A program made the translations under genes and the position numbers. The notes under the pieces were generated by a model that worked only from the letters and a program-made list of their open reading frames with translations, had not been told where the DNA came from and did not search any database. From NCBI GenBank assembly GCA_015178975.1, contig WHVD01000064.1, forward strand, positions 1 to 64,000: a stretch of DNA of 64,000 nt. Reading direction: 5' to 3'. This stretch comes from Hysterangium stoloniferum. Lineage: Eukaryota > Basidiomycota > Agaricomycetes > Hysterangiales > Hysterangiaceae. Positions 32,113-43,014 of this stretch are shown here, in pieces (position 1 is the first letter of the stretch; each line of letters opens with the position of its first letter).

Positions 32113-34452
32113 TGTGAGGTATCAGCATTATCTCATAATGTTCTCTTAATTTTCTTTGAATTACTTAATATTTTCTCAAATTTTTATTGTATTTTTACTA
32201 TGTTTATTGGGAAAAATAGGCCTTATTCCTTTTAACTTCACATAAATAATAGCATATATGGACTCATATTATGCTATTATTACTTAATTAATTTATTATA
32301 ATTTTTAACTAATTATTTATATTTTATCTACTTAGTTATTGCTTTTCGGCACCTTGCTGCAGCTTGTTTGCGCATTTTTGAAGTCATGTGACTTATTAGA
32401 TAAGCCTCCGGTGTCGGGATATTACACAGGTCACAGTTGTGACTACCCGAGTCATTAATTGATTCTGCCGACTCATCGTTTGCTTCCGTCCCGGGACTGC
32501 GGCCTTGAACCTTCATGTTCAAGCCAAAGGATAGAACCCTTGTCTCAGAGAGGGGAATCATGTGATAAATAAAGGGTAAATAATGAGTAGAATATGAGGT
32601 CATTATGATCTAACTAGTGACCTCATAAACTGAATAATTAGCTAATCATTTAGTTATCAAAATGTATATAAGGAAGGCCAAGTTTCCAATAAAATTATCT
32701 TATCACACACATATTTTTACTGCACAGCTCAGAAGCTTATCTAATCATCCTAAGGACAATAATAGCCTTAGTCTGATACACTAACTGCAAGCACCTACAC
32801 TTGCAGCATCTTGAATCTTTGTCAGCAACTCTTGAACTTAGGCAATCATCTAAGTTCCCCTGCCTCACAGTTACCTTTAGGCTTATTAATTACATAATAA
32901 ACCTAATAAGTATCTAAGTATCCTTACTGAATTTCCCTGCCAATACTAGATTATTCAAGGCCCAGCTGTCAGGAACCAGAAAACCCGCCAGCCTCTGGGC
33001 CCCTGGACCCCGTCCTACATGCTCCCAACCCCCTATATTGTATAGTTACAACCGGAGTTCCCGCCGGAGCCCGCACGTCGACTTGTTTATGCCTGACTCT
33101 GTATGCACCCCACCTGTCTGCACCTAACCCTCTGTGTCTCATACACCAGTCCTCGGATTCCACCGGACTCTGGACTCCACTCTATGTACACCTGACACTC
33201 TGTGTCTTATGTACCAGTCACCGGACTCCGACCGGACTCCTGGAACCCCTCTAACAGAGCATAGAACCCCGCTCCTATTATCTGTCTCTGTGTCTCACAC
33301 ACCAGTCATCAGAAAACCCACTGGACTCCACCAGACCTCCTGCACATCAAACCTGTCTATACCCGACACTATCTTGTGCACCAAGTCACCGGACTCCGAC
33401 CGGACTTCCGGAACCCCTCTAACTGAGCCCTGCTCCAGTTATGGTTAAATGACCTGTCATGATTCATTCTCCGCTCCCGTTCCATTCCGTCCCTAATTCC
33501 CAGTTTAGTATTTACTTGTTTCATTTTATGTTTAATAGTTCTGCCTCTCATTAATACCGGATTTGGTATTATTACATTTCACAGTCTATATAAGTCTGCT
33601 ATATTCATGTACTTAGAATCCAGTTTCAATCTCGAACTAGTTTTCCCCCAAACAAGTTTGACTCTTGAACAAGTTTTCCCTCAATCCCAGTCTCTAGTCC
33701 TCTTGTCTGTGTGCACGCTCGATTCCCGGAACTCCCACGGGAACTCCAGAATCTATATCTCCTTGCATGCACTCTGCCAGTTCGAACTATGGACACCCGA
33801 ATGAGTGTACGAGGGCACAGCCTATAAGCTGAAGCCAAGTCCATCTCAGTCATACCCATTCTCTGGTAACTATTCAGATACGACACTCCCTTGTACTACT
33901 AATATTCCTGGAAACTCCCCGGACCTAGTACCCAGGGAGTCCGTGGGACTATTGCCCGGAAAGTGTGTGTTCTGGAATATAGTTACCTGAGAAACCTCCA
34001 CGGGACTATCCGTGGAGCTTTGTTCAGGAACTTAACACCAGCCCTAAGTTTATTGAATTAATCAAGTACAAGCACTCAGATAATCCAATACAAATTATTT
34101 TGTCTATTAATAAATTATTTAACACCTTGTTAAACTATTAATAGTTACAAATAAGCATACAAGAATCCGAAGCTTTATATCAAGTCTCTGCTAAGTTACT
34201 GCGCATATACTCACCTTCTAGCCCCCTGTTCTCAAGGAATAGTTCTTTTATTTGCTAAAAGAGTCATACACAGTTCTATTGAACCTTTCAATAATCAAAA
34301 TAAGCATTGATTTGAGTTGTTTAAGCTTAATAGCACAGCTCATTAATCTATCAGTATTTAAATTACTGGACCTTTGCTTGTTTTATTGTTGAAGCTCTGT
34401 GACACTATAGCATATATTGAGCTATCTAAGAGAAACCCCTGAATACATTACA
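32113..34452 (+). repeat. Solo LTR family H, containing LTR F
   Basis: TGTGAGGTATC...TGAATACATTACA with target duplication GAAAT (32108-32112 and 34453-34457). Net length is about 1.27 kb. The 3' end resembles LTR G (AATACATTACA). Small ORFs inside are not credible genes. Orientation is arbitrary. Confidence 0.85.
32967..34037 (+). repeat. Solo LTR family F, inside LTR H
   Basis: 1071 bp, TGTCAGGAACC...GGAACTTAACA with target duplication CCAGC (32962-32966 and 34038-34042). Related to family A in the middle (AAATGACCTGTCATGATT, CTATATAAG TATA box near 33590) and carries the shared motif CACAGCCTATAAGCTGAAGC near 33816-33835. Confidence 0.88.
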
Positions 34453-34843
34453 GAAATATTCCAGAGAGGATCCCCTCACAATTGAATGAGCACAAAGGCA
34501 GGGGAGGGAGAGGGAGAGGGAGAAAGTGTTGCAGCCTCAAGGCTTTACAGCGGGCTTCTGGGCTTCCTGCGGCTGCGAGAAATGCTCCCATGGCATTACA
34601 CAATGTGACAGAATGCTCCCGCAGCACTAAAGAATACTCCCGCAAGTGCTGAAAAGCTCCTGTGGCCTTAAAAATACCCCCGCGAGTGCATAAAATGCTT
34701 CTGAATTTGCTTCCATGCTGACATAACAACGAAAGCTGAGTCACTAACAGTACCTTTTATTTTTCCAGTGTCTTTTTTTGCCCAGTTGGGATTTTTGCAT
34801 ATTTTTGCACCCACAACCCACTGAGCAAAATTCATTATATGGA
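34453..34843 (-). other. Helitron H2 5' terminal region
   Basis: On the minus strand: TCCATATAATGAATTTTG start, CAGTGGGTTGTGGG, GTCAGCATGG, then a series of spaced GGGAGTATTYT/GGGAGCATTYT boxes (34560-34720), a CTCAAGGCTGC-type element (CCTTGAGGCTGC) and a CTCCCTCTCCC tract. The same order is found at the starts of H3 (43015-43450) and H4. Confidence 0.6.
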
Positions 34844-35569
34844 TGATGTCTGGCCACCTAGATCTCAAGTTGCTGTAATTCTATATAGTCACTTACATAT
34901 AAATATGCACAGTCTAGCCTGATCTTGTAGCATTGAAATATATGTACTTTACAATCTTATTAAAAAAATTTAGAACGAGAATAAAAAATGAGAATAGAAG
35001 GGTAAGCTGCATGGCAAGACATTACACACAATGGCCACAACAGTCTGCAATATGAGCCTTGAATGCCTTGGGAGGGAAATAAGCAGCACACTCATCACAA
35101 AATTCAAGTATATCAGGGCTTCCATCTTGATCGGTGTCTAAGCTGCTGGTAGGAGATAAATGATCACAACTTGACCTGTCGACAGCGGGAGCTGAGCAAC
35201 AACTATGACCTGGGGCCAATGACTATTCCACCATGGGACTACTGCTCGATTGGCTCGAGCAAAAATGAGTGGGGGTAGAAAAAAGGGGTGAGCCTGGTGC
35301 ATTTACTTCACACTGCTGAGTGAGGGCACGGGTTCCAGTTGCACATTGAAGTCAGGATCGTGAGGCTGCTTGAATACCAGGCAGTACCAATGCTATTTCT
35401 GGTGAGATTTGAAGGTAGCTATTAATTATACAAGTGTACTCACCAGCTACCACAGGATAACTTGCTGCATATGCAAGAGAAGATTGCTTGTGAGTTGTTA
35501 TAAGTACCCTCCTATGAAGAGGAGCGTGAGGTGGAATATGGCGGTATGGAGTAGAAGACACCAGCAAGA
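34844..35569. other. Unassigned sequence with a short Cys-rich ORF
   Basis: AT-rich DNA without a recognisable element. It contains the short minus-strand frame annotated at 35022-35219. The target site of LTR B follows. Confidence 0.3.
35022..35219 (-). pseudogene. Possible exon of a Cys/His-motif protein
   Basis: 65 codons ending DILEFCDECAAYFPPKAFKA then HIADCCGHCV: a C-x2-C ... H-x3-C-C pattern resembling a zinc-binding module. To the right, minus-strand 37093-37150 also reads as an exon (GQTCTFCSDFNLNG) with a GTAAGT donor, and the next segment has TQDKDGG, echoing DTDQDGS here. This suggests a split multi-exon gene cut by the LTR B insertion. The family is not recognised. Confidence 0.3.
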
Positions 35570-36912
35570 TGTTAAGTTGTTACGACCGGACAAATCCCGC
35601 CAGACTCCAGGCACTAACCCGTATGCCCCCATGCGCTACAAGCACCAATTGTCTGTTTATAGGATTTCCCACCCGGACTCTGTACATCAAGACTCATTAC
35701 GTTCGACCTCATTACGACACATATCAGTCACCGGACTTCCCCGGACTCTGTCTCTGTCTATGTCCATCTTCGTCCCATGCATCAGTCACCGGACCCCGCT
35801 CAGTATCCCGTTACCACTCTAAACAAGCCCCATTCCCATTTTAGTCAAATGACCTGTCACGATTAGGACTCTGCTCCCGCTCCGTTTCCCATTATGGGTT
35901 ATGCTTTGTCATGTTTCGGACTCCGCTCTGTTCCGTCCCATTCCTAACACCAAACTTGGTGTTTATTATTCCCGTTTATGTTTTGTTAGTTTCGTTTTGT
36001 CCTTACTGGATTTGGTATGTTATTCACTCCACGGTCTATATAAACTGGCAGATGTTGTACATACAATCCAGTCAGAAAATTAGCTTAGATTCCCCCAGTA
36101 ATCTAATATATTTTCCGCTCTAAAACCCTACTTTTATCAGACCGCTCACACTAGTCGGAGCCCACGGGCTCCGGCGCATCTATCCCTCTCAATCATCACG
36201 ACCCATGATGCACGACCTCCGACCTCCGACCTACGACCCACAAACCCCACCCAGACTCCCCGGGATCCCTGTCCACCTTTCGAAATTGGACAACACGATC
36301 TAGTGAGGGTGCAGCCTATAAGCTGAAGCCACATCCTACCAGATATCCCGCGGGCTTCTCTGGAGACCCACCCTGTGTGTGTATCCTAACATAAGTGCCG
36401 TGTCGAAAACTTATTCTGGAACTGTCGGGAACTATCGGATAGGGTCAGGACGTCGGCTTCAGCTTATGTGCTGCACCTCTACGCAAACGCTCAAAGTCCT
36501 TAATTTCAGAGATGAGACTTACGATGGAAGATACAGATATTCAGAGTTCCGAAGAGTTCCGAATATCGAGTGTACAGAAAGACGGAAGAAGGAATAAGAA
36601 ACTAAGTCGATATCAGATCTAAGGTAAAGTACAAATTCGCGGAAACTAATATAAGTCTTCTCATTATTGTACTACAAACTGAGACCATAATAAGACGGAA
36701 ACGGAAATATTCTTAAAACGGAAATACAATAAGACATATCAGGGAAACAGTATTCTGAAATGGGAATACAATAGACGAACGAGTGAATATTTGTCAACGG
36801 ACAAATTACCAAATGCGGAACAAGGAAGAGTGCAGAAGATATGGTAACTATGATGTTCCATAGTCAGAGATCGGAAGTCAGATATTGAAACATCTGGGAA
36901 TGGGTCGTAACA
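35570..36912 (-). repeat. Solo LTR family B, split by an LTR A
   Basis: Plus strand TGTTAAGT | LTR A | TAAGTGCCGTG...GGGTCGTAACA, with target duplication CAAGA (35565-35569 and 36913-36917). Inverted relative to 58005-58548. Contains ATATCAGATCT (36610-36620), the inverted self-primer segment. Confidence 0.9.
35578..36391 (+). repeat. Solo LTR family A, copy 3
   Basis: 814 bp with target duplication TAAGT (35573-35577 and 36392-36396), eight bases inside LTR B. Clear TATA box TATATAAA at 36037-36044. Confidence 0.93.
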
Positions 36913-37436
36913 CAAGACAGCTGTAAAGATATTAGATCATCTTAGTTGTTACATACACATTTGCAACACACCACCATCTTTATCCTGTGTGGGATAATCT
37001 GCCACAAGGTTAACACTCACGCACTTCTCATCAATAATGACTAGGCATGATTTAGCAAATGATGTGCAATATATAAGCACTATCTGACTTACCATTTAAG
37101 TTGAAATCAGAGCAGAATGTGCAGGTTTGTCCAGCAACAGTCTTCACCTCTACAAATAGTAATACAGGCGACAACAATGCACAAAAACACTCGAATTTGA
37201 TGTGTCACATGTTTAGATAGGCAGGGATACTATCTGGATAAATGACACGGCCTTGTGACATTGGACTAGATAAGCAGGTTAGAAAAAGATAAACAAAAAG
37301 TAAAGCATAAGTACTCACTAAGAAAACTCTCCACCAATATAGCACAGGACTCCACGATTTACCCAACCCTCGAGCTCATTCAAGTGCGGACTGCCTTGAT
37401 TTATAGTCTGCAATCCTGAGTGAACCTGTTATGTAT
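36913..37436. other. Unassigned sequence, possible exon fragments on the minus strand
   Basis: Mixed AT-rich DNA. On the minus strand GT-AG-like borders flank a short Cys-containing segment (around 37093-37150) and a segment ending at GTGAGT near 37318. No complete frame can be assembled. Confidence 0.25.
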
Positions 37437-37783
37437 TTCTAAGCCTTTTCCATTTTTTTAAACAATTTCCCCTAATAAATTGTGAAAAAAAATATTTAAA
37501 TGTAATTATATTGTGACGAAAAAATTGTACAATATTGTCTTGATTTATCTTGAATTTATGCAATTTATCTTGTATTTTTATCTTATAAATTGAGCAAGTT
37601 ATCAAATTTCTACCTTTTATTCTTTTTTGATTTATATGCTGGCGACTCAGCGCTTATTCACAACGTGCGAAAAGATCATGTGATATTCACATGACATTTC
37701 AAACTCTGACAAAGATGAAATGTGATGTGAAATAATCATGCATTATCAAGGCAAAATATATATTTACATATATATTATTATAA
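37437..37783 (+). repeat. 5' fragment of an LTR G copy
   Basis: TGTTATGTATTTCT... follows 16381-16620 closely (shared AAATTGTACAATATT, TTTATCTTATAAATTGAG) without the satellite expansion. It is cut at 37783/37784 by the start of Helitron H4; the rest is expected right of the window. Confidence 0.7.
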
Positions 37784-37909
37784 TCATATAAAGTAAAGTT
37801 GTACGGTGGGTGGTGGGTCCCATTTTCCTTTTTTGGTAGCTCGGGTGCTGCTAGGCACCATGACATAAGCACAAAGTTATGTGTCAGCACGAAGGCATTT
37901 CTGTGCCAG
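37784..37909 (+). mobile_element. Helitron H4, first 126 bp of the 5' end
   Basis: Starts TCATATAAAGTAAAGTTG, preceded by A, then GGTGGGTGGTGGG and GTCAGCACGAAGG, the order of the other Helitron starts. It ends at GCCAG (37905-37909), where gypsy element 3 is inserted; H4 continues at 58549. Confidence 0.65.
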
Positions 37910-37986
37910 TGTTAAGTGCCGTGTCGGGAACTTATTCTGGAACTATCTGATAGTTCTGGAATAAGTTCCCGACACGGCACTTAACA
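37910..37986. repeat. Palindromic U5 end in place of the 5' LTR of gypsy element 3
   Basis: Two 38-bp arms around one base: the last 38 bp of LTR B preceded by its inverted copy, with two mismatches. Both outer ends are TGTTAAG/CTTAACA, the processed U5 terminus. U3 and R of the 5' LTR are missing. Confidence 0.9.
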
Positions 37987-37988
37987 GT

Positions 37989-37999
37989 ATATCAGATCT
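37989..37999 (+). promoter_or_regulatory. Putative self-priming site, gypsy element 3
   Basis: ATATCAGATCT, two bases after the LTR end, is exactly complementary over 11 nt to AGATCTGATAT within the 3' LTR (58298-58308), itself about 30 nt after a TATA-like box. Same layout and length as in element 2 but with a different sequence. Confidence 0.65.
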
Positions 38000-38020
38000 C
38001 AACTCTGCGACTCGCTCATC

Positions 38021-39290
38021 ATGGGTCCCAAATGCAAAGCTGCTGAAGGACCATCCCAACTTCAATCCCCATTGCAACTTTATACAACCCAACCCGAAAC
38101 CCCAATTCAGCCGACAACATCAGCTTCAGTCGAAGAAGTTACTGAGGAAGTTACCGAGGTAATGAAGGATCCCAATATTCCCCACACTTCCAACAACGAA
38201 GCAGAAGATCAGCCGGAATCATCAAAAAAGAAATCTTCCAATGAACCGACTGAAATGTTGTTTATCAAGTCCATTGTGAAATTTGCTGACTATTTGAAAT
38301 CCGCTGAGGATAGTAAAGAATCATCCTGCACTGGAGTCAAAGAACCCAAACCATTTACTGGCAAAGCTCTATTTTAAATAAGGGACGAGTCGAAGATCAA
38401 GAGCGGATCCAACAAAATTGAAGAATTTCCTTCTCCAATGCCATTTCAGTTTCCGTGATCGACCCGCTGCATTTAAATCTGACAGTCAAAAAGTCAATTT
38501 CGCACTCTCTTATCTCAAGGATACCGCTCAGGATTGGTTCGAACCCAGACTATCCAGAATATCTGACGAGACACCCATATGGCTCGATGACTGGGATGCT
38601 TTTGTGGAAGAACTGGAAACTAATTTCGGACCTTACAATCAATCCGGCGAAGCAGAAAATGAATTAATGACCTTAAGATGAAGGACAATCAATGAGTTTC
38701 TGATTATCTCGTCAAGTTCAATACCCTCGCCACACAATGTGGATGGGACGATTCTGCCCTCAGGCACCATTTCTATATGGGACTTCCGTCACGCCTTAAA
38801 GACGAAATCTGCAAAGATGGGAAGCCTAAAACTCTCCAACTCATGTGGATTAAAGCTCAAACATCCGATGCCCGTTATTGGGAATGAAAAGCTGAGGTCT
38901 CTTGAGAGAACCCGATGGAACGTTCTCAGAACAACAAAGTGTCGACTAGCAAGTCTTCCGGCAACAACTCAGGCAATAACACCGGCAACTCTGGCACTAA
39001 TACTGGCAAATCAAATTCCGACCGGAAAAAGGACAAGAAATCCAACAAGGATAAACAGTCAACTTCTGACAAACCTGACATTTCCCATTTGTTGGGTACT
39101 GACGGTAAACTCACCCCGAAGGAGAAACAATGACGTATGGACAATGACCTCTGCCTTTTCTGCGGGAAAGGTGGACACAAGGTTTCCGACTGTACTGTTG
39201 AATCTAACTCTTCCAAGGCCCACGTGGCAACTTCCACTACGACTACAACGTCTAAGGAAAAATGCGCCACGGAGTCGAAAAAAGAGTAAG
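38021..39290 (+). pseudogene. gag: Gag of gypsy element 3
   Basis: ATG at 38021 opens a charged N-terminal region (118 codons). The Gag core follows in other frames: FLLQCHFSFRDRPAAF, KVNFALSYLKDTAQDWFEPR and DYLVKFNTLATQCGWDDSAL. A Ser/Asn/Lys-rich linker follows, then the knuckle CLFCGKGGHKVSDC (about 39152-39193). In-frame TGA codons interrupt at about 38691, 38886 and 39132; at 39132 a CGA-to-TGA change fits the element 2 sequence. Confidence 0.82.
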
Positions 39291-39429
39291 CAACCCTCTG
39301 GAATCTGCACGGACAGAGGGTTGCGTTGACTCTCCGTGTTTCCGAGGTTATCCATCTCAACGTGTCCGCTCTCTCTAATCCTGATTCATTATTTGTAAAA
39401 CTCATCTCTGACTTTCTTGGAAATTTAGT

Positions 39430-40378
39430 GTTCTGAGCTCTGATAGATTCCAGCTCCACACACTGTTTTGTAGATACCACCTTTGCCACAAAACATAATC
39501 TGAAACTCCATTCTGTTCCTGCAATTTCCTTGCGTTTGTTTGACGGCACTAGCAATACAGCAATTACCCAAGCCTGCGACATGTCTATCCGGTTCCCTTG
39601 TGGAACATCCCAGACGGGTACCTTTTTTGTAACACAGTTGGACTCTAGCTGTTCAGTAGTTCTTGGATACAACTGGATCACCCGATATAATCTGTTGATT
39701 GACTGGGTATTGGGCAGTATTAATTTCCAAATTCCCAACACTTCAGTTCCTCCTGCAGTGTCTTTTCTGGCCAACGCCTTTTTGGCATCAACGGCATCTC
39801 CGGCTTCTACTGAAACCTCCGAGCCTCCAAAAATCTCTCTCATCAATGCTTCAGCATTTGTTAGGGCGAGTAAAATGGATGGTTCGCAATGTTTTTCGAT
39901 CAGCTTAAAAGTTGATGAAGCATCTGAACATTTTGCGACTCCAGAATTATCTGAGCTAAAAGCCGACCTGGAAGGAGTTCCCGAAAAATACCATGATTTC
40001 GCGGACATTTTCAGTAAGCAAAAAGCTGACAGGCTTGCACCACATAGGCCCTACGACTTAAAAATTGATATTGAGCCTGGTTCAAACCCTCTGTTAGGAC
40101 CTATTTACCCATTATCCCAATCAGAACTTTCGTCCATTCGGGAGTTCCTGGATGAACATCTGTCGATAGGTTTTATCCATCCCTCAAAGTCTCCGTACAG
40201 AGCACCCGTCCTTTTTGTCAGAAAGAAGGATGGCTCCCTTTGACTCTGTGTCGATTTCAGAGGATTAAATTCCATCACACGGAAAGATAAGTATCCACTT
40301 CCACTTGTTTCCGATTTACTCAACGCCCCACGGAAAGCTCGAATTTACACCAAAATAGACCTCAAACATGCTTATCAT
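39430..40378 (+). pseudogene. pol: Protease and N-terminal reverse transcriptase, gypsy element 3
   Basis: The protease active site is ALIDSSSTHCFVD (about 39440-39475), so the D-S-G of element 2 is changed to D-S-S, followed by [19 protein letters not shown] linker leads to [43 protein letters not shown] at about 40241 replaces the Arg of SLRLC; the frame continues to [27 protein letters not shown]. Confidence 0.85.
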
Positions 40379-42556
40379 TTGGTTCGAATTGCCAAGGGCG
40401 ATGAATGGAAAACTGCTTTTTGGACTCGCTATGGATCCTTTGAATGGTTGGTTATGCCGTTCGGCCTTACCAATGCCCCTTCTGCTTTTCAACGTTTTGT
40501 TAATGATATATTTTCCAACATGCTTGACATATGTGTTATAGTCTATTTGGATGACATTTTGGTATTTTCCGAGGATCCTGCTCTTCATGATGAACAGGTC
40601 CGTGAAGTCTTCCGAAGACTCCGTAAAAATGGTCTTTTCGCCAACGGTAAGAAATGTTACTTTGACATGGATTCTATTGAATACTTAGGTTTCATTATCG
40701 GACCTGAGGGTCTCCGTATAGATGAAACCAAGGTTCAAGTTGTCCATGATTGGCCCGAACCACGGAAAGTCAAGGACATTCAGTCATTTTTAGGTTTCGC
40801 CAACTTTTACCATCATTTTATTCAGAATTACTTGGATATTACAATACCGCTTACTTGTCTTACCCGTAAAACTCAACCATGGGCCTTTGACGACAAATGC
40901 TGCTCTGCTTTCCAGACTTTGAAAAATGCTTTCACTTCTGCCCCGATTCTTTCCCATTGGAAACCTGATGTTCCAATTATTGTGGAAACTGATGCTTCCG
41001 ATTATGCAATTGCCACGATTCTTTCCATTCAAGATTCCGACGGTGAAATTCATCCAGTCGCATTCCTTTCTTGGACACTGAAAGTGTCCGAACTCAACTA
41101 CAATGTTCATGATAAGGAACTTTTGGCGATTTTTGAGGCTTTCAAACATTGGCACCATTATCTCGAAGGTTCTGCAACTCCCATTGACATTGTTACCGAT
41201 CACAAAAATCTCAAATATTTTTCTACCACTAAACTTTTAACCCGCCGGCAAGCCCGCTGGTCTGAATTCCTTTCCGCTTTCAATATGATTATCCATTTCC
41301 GACCCGGACATCTTGGTGGAAAATCAGATGCCATGACTCGACGATGGGATGTCTATCCTAAAGAGGGGGAAAATAACTATGCCGTTGTTAATCCGCATAA
41401 CTTGAAACCGGTTTTTACAACACAACAACTTTCTGCATTTATTCGAGCGACTTCCCTCTACTATCCAATTATGCATAGCGTTATGATTATGGACATTGAG
41501 CAATTACATCAAGATATCCTTTCCGCACTCACTTCCGACCTGGCTCTCAAGCCACACCTAGAAGTTCCTGACAATCCCGACCAACCCCGATGGTCACAAG
41601 ATTCTCAAGGTTTTATCCGACTCGATGGACGTATCTACATTCCAGATTCCAACAACCTCCGACTCCACATACTTCAGTATAAACACGATCATCCAATCTC
41701 CGGACATTATGGCATTAACAATACTCTTGGTTTAATCTGTAGAGAATACACTTGGCCCAACCTCCGAGATTTCGTAACCCAGTTCTGTAAGTCATGCACC
41801 ACCTGCTTACACTCTAAGACCCAGAGGCATAAGCCATACGGCCTTCTCAAACAACTTCTGATACCAGAAAAACCCTGGAACTCAATTTCCATGGATTTTA
41901 TCGAACAACTTCCGATGTCTGAAGGCTTTACATCCATTCTAGTTGTTGTGGATCGATTCTCGAAACAAGGCATTTTCATACCCACCCATGATACAATCAC
42001 GTCCTTACAATTAGCGGAACTTTTCATTATTCATGTATTTTCCAAACAGGGAGTTCCGTCTCATGTAACTTCCGATCGAGGTTCCAAGTTTGTCTCCCAT
42101 TTCTTCCAGGCCCTTGGAAAAGCCCTCGACATGAAACTACACTTCACCTCGGGATATCACCCGGAAGGTGATGGACAAACGGAATGTGTAAATCAAACAT
42201 TGGAACAATATCTCTGCATCTATTGCAATTATCAAAAGGATAACTGGAAATCCCTTCTTCTGATCGCGGAATTCGCCTACAATAACTCTCCGAATGCAAC
42301 TACCAGCATATCTCCTTTTTTCACCAACAAAGGCTATAATCTGAATCTCACTGTACATCCTGAACGAGATTTGGCTTCTGTCCGTGCTCAAGAATTTATT
42401 ACTGACCTCAATGAATTACATCAAGAACTTCAGAAAGCTATTTCTTCTGCACAGGAATATTACCAACGTTCCACAGACAAAAACAGGATCCCACCTCCTA
42501 ATTTTAAAATTGGTGATCAGGTTTTTGTAAAAGCTCAATTCTTCCATACTACCTGA
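40379..42556 (+). CDS. pol: Reverse transcriptase, RNase H and integrase of gypsy element 3 (725 aa)
   Basis: The longest intact pol block. [22 protein letters not shown] and YLDDILVFSED (catalytic YLDD). Connection and RNase H: SFLGFANFYHHFIQNY, VETDASDYAIATILS and a YNVHDKELLAIFEAFKHW segment. Integrase: HHCC domain (HPISGHYGINNTL ... CKSCTTCLHSK), core with SMDFIEQLP, SDRGSKFVSHF and AEFAYNNSPN. It ends at TGA in FFHTT-stop-PSKKL where Arg is expected (CGA to TGA). The frame has no start of its own, being the continuation of Gag-Pol. Confidence 0.93.
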   Translation: MVRIAKGDEWKTAFWTRYGSFEWLVMPFGLTNAPSAFQRFVNDIFSNMLDICVIVYLDDILVFSEDPALHDEQVREVFRRLRKNGLFANGKKCYFDMDSIEYLGFIIGPEGLRIDETKVQVVHDWPEPRKVKDIQSFLGFANFYHHFIQNYLDITIPLTCLTRKTQPWAFDDKCCSAFQTLKNAFTSAPILSHWKPDVPIIVETDASDYAIATILSIQDSDGEIHPVAFLSWTLKVSELNYNVHDKELLAIFEAFKHWHHYLEGSATPIDIVTDHKNLKYFSTTKLLTRRQARWSEFLSAFNMIIHFRPGHLGGKSDAMTRRWDVYPKEGENNYAVVNPHNLKPVFTTQQLSAFIRATSLYYPIMHSVMIMDIEQLHQDILSALTSDLALKPHLEVPDNPDQPRWSQDSQGFIRLDGRIYIPDSNNLRLHILQYKHDHPISGHYGINNTLGLICREYTWPNLRDFVTQFCKSCTTCLHSKTQRHKPYGLLKQLLIPEKPWNSISMDFIEQLPMSEGFTSILVVVDRFSKQGIFIPTHDTITSLQLAELFIIHVFSKQGVPSHVTSDRGSKFVSHFFQALGKALDMKLHFTSGYHPEGDGQTECVNQTLEQYLCIYCNYQKDNWKSLLLIAEFAYNNSPNATTSISPFFTNKGYNLNLTVHPERDLASVRAQEFITDLNELHQELQKAISSAQEYYQRSTDKNRIPPPNFKIGDQVFVKAQFFHTT

Positions 42557-42961
42557 CCTTCTAAAAAACTCACTGAGAAATTCTTAGGCCCTTTTGAAAT
42601 TATAGCACAAGCCGGTTCACTTTCATGGACTCTCCGACTTCCTGATAGTATGCGAGCAGTTCACCCCTTTTTCCACATTTCCATGTTAGAACCCTGTGTT
42701 CCTAACAAAATCCCGGAACATATTCAACCTCCGTCCCCTCCGGTCATCATTGACGGAGAACCTGAATTTGAAGTTTCCGAAATTTTGGATTCTAAAATTG
42801 ACAATCACCGACATACTTGTAAATTGCTCTATTTAGTCAAATGGGCAGGTTATGAAGGTACCGATGAGGAAACGTCATGGGTATTCGCCACAGAACTTGG
42901 ACATGCTATGGAAATTGTCACTGACTTCCACATAGCTTATCTGTCAGGGCAATATATATAA
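42557..42961 (+). pseudogene. pol: Integrase C-terminus and chromodomain, gypsy element 3
   Basis: After the TGA, PSKKLTEKFLGPFEII is the GPF/Y module of the integrase C-terminus. Then FEVSEILDSKIDN, LLYLVKWAGYEGTDEETSWV and a final helix form a chromodomain (Y/F-x-V-x-x-I-L ... Y-L-V-K-W-x-G-Y ... T/S-W). This places the element among the chromoviruses; the domain would guide integration to chromatin marks. It ends at 42961 before AT-rich DNA. Confidence 0.9.
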
Positions 42962-43014
42962 TATATATTGCCGCCATTTATTTTTGATTTTAGTTTATTT
43001 TAACTAAATCTACA

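Larger units (their letters stand above)
25854..34843 (-). mobile_element. Helitron H2, near-complete but inactivated
   Basis: Minus strand. The 5' end is TCCATATAATG at 34843, preceded by A; the 3' end is GGCTTG at 25854, followed directly by the TC of M1. It has a GGAGTATT-type 5' region, a leader with tandem exon-like units, an N-terminal ORF, Rep and a truncated helicase. LTR I (30487-30787) and LTR H (32113-34452, with F inside) are later insertions. The Rep catalytic core is intact, but the helicase lacks its C-terminal half. Confidence 0.7.

Noticed and set aside
32328-32603. 91-codon minus-strand ORF inside LTR H
   Set aside because: It lies wholly within a solo LTR, opens without conserved features and has no recognisable domain.
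38926-40008. 360-codon minus-strand ORF across gypsy 3 gag/pol
   Set aside because: Antisense shadow of the Gag-Pol frames, which have clear motifs; no independent support.
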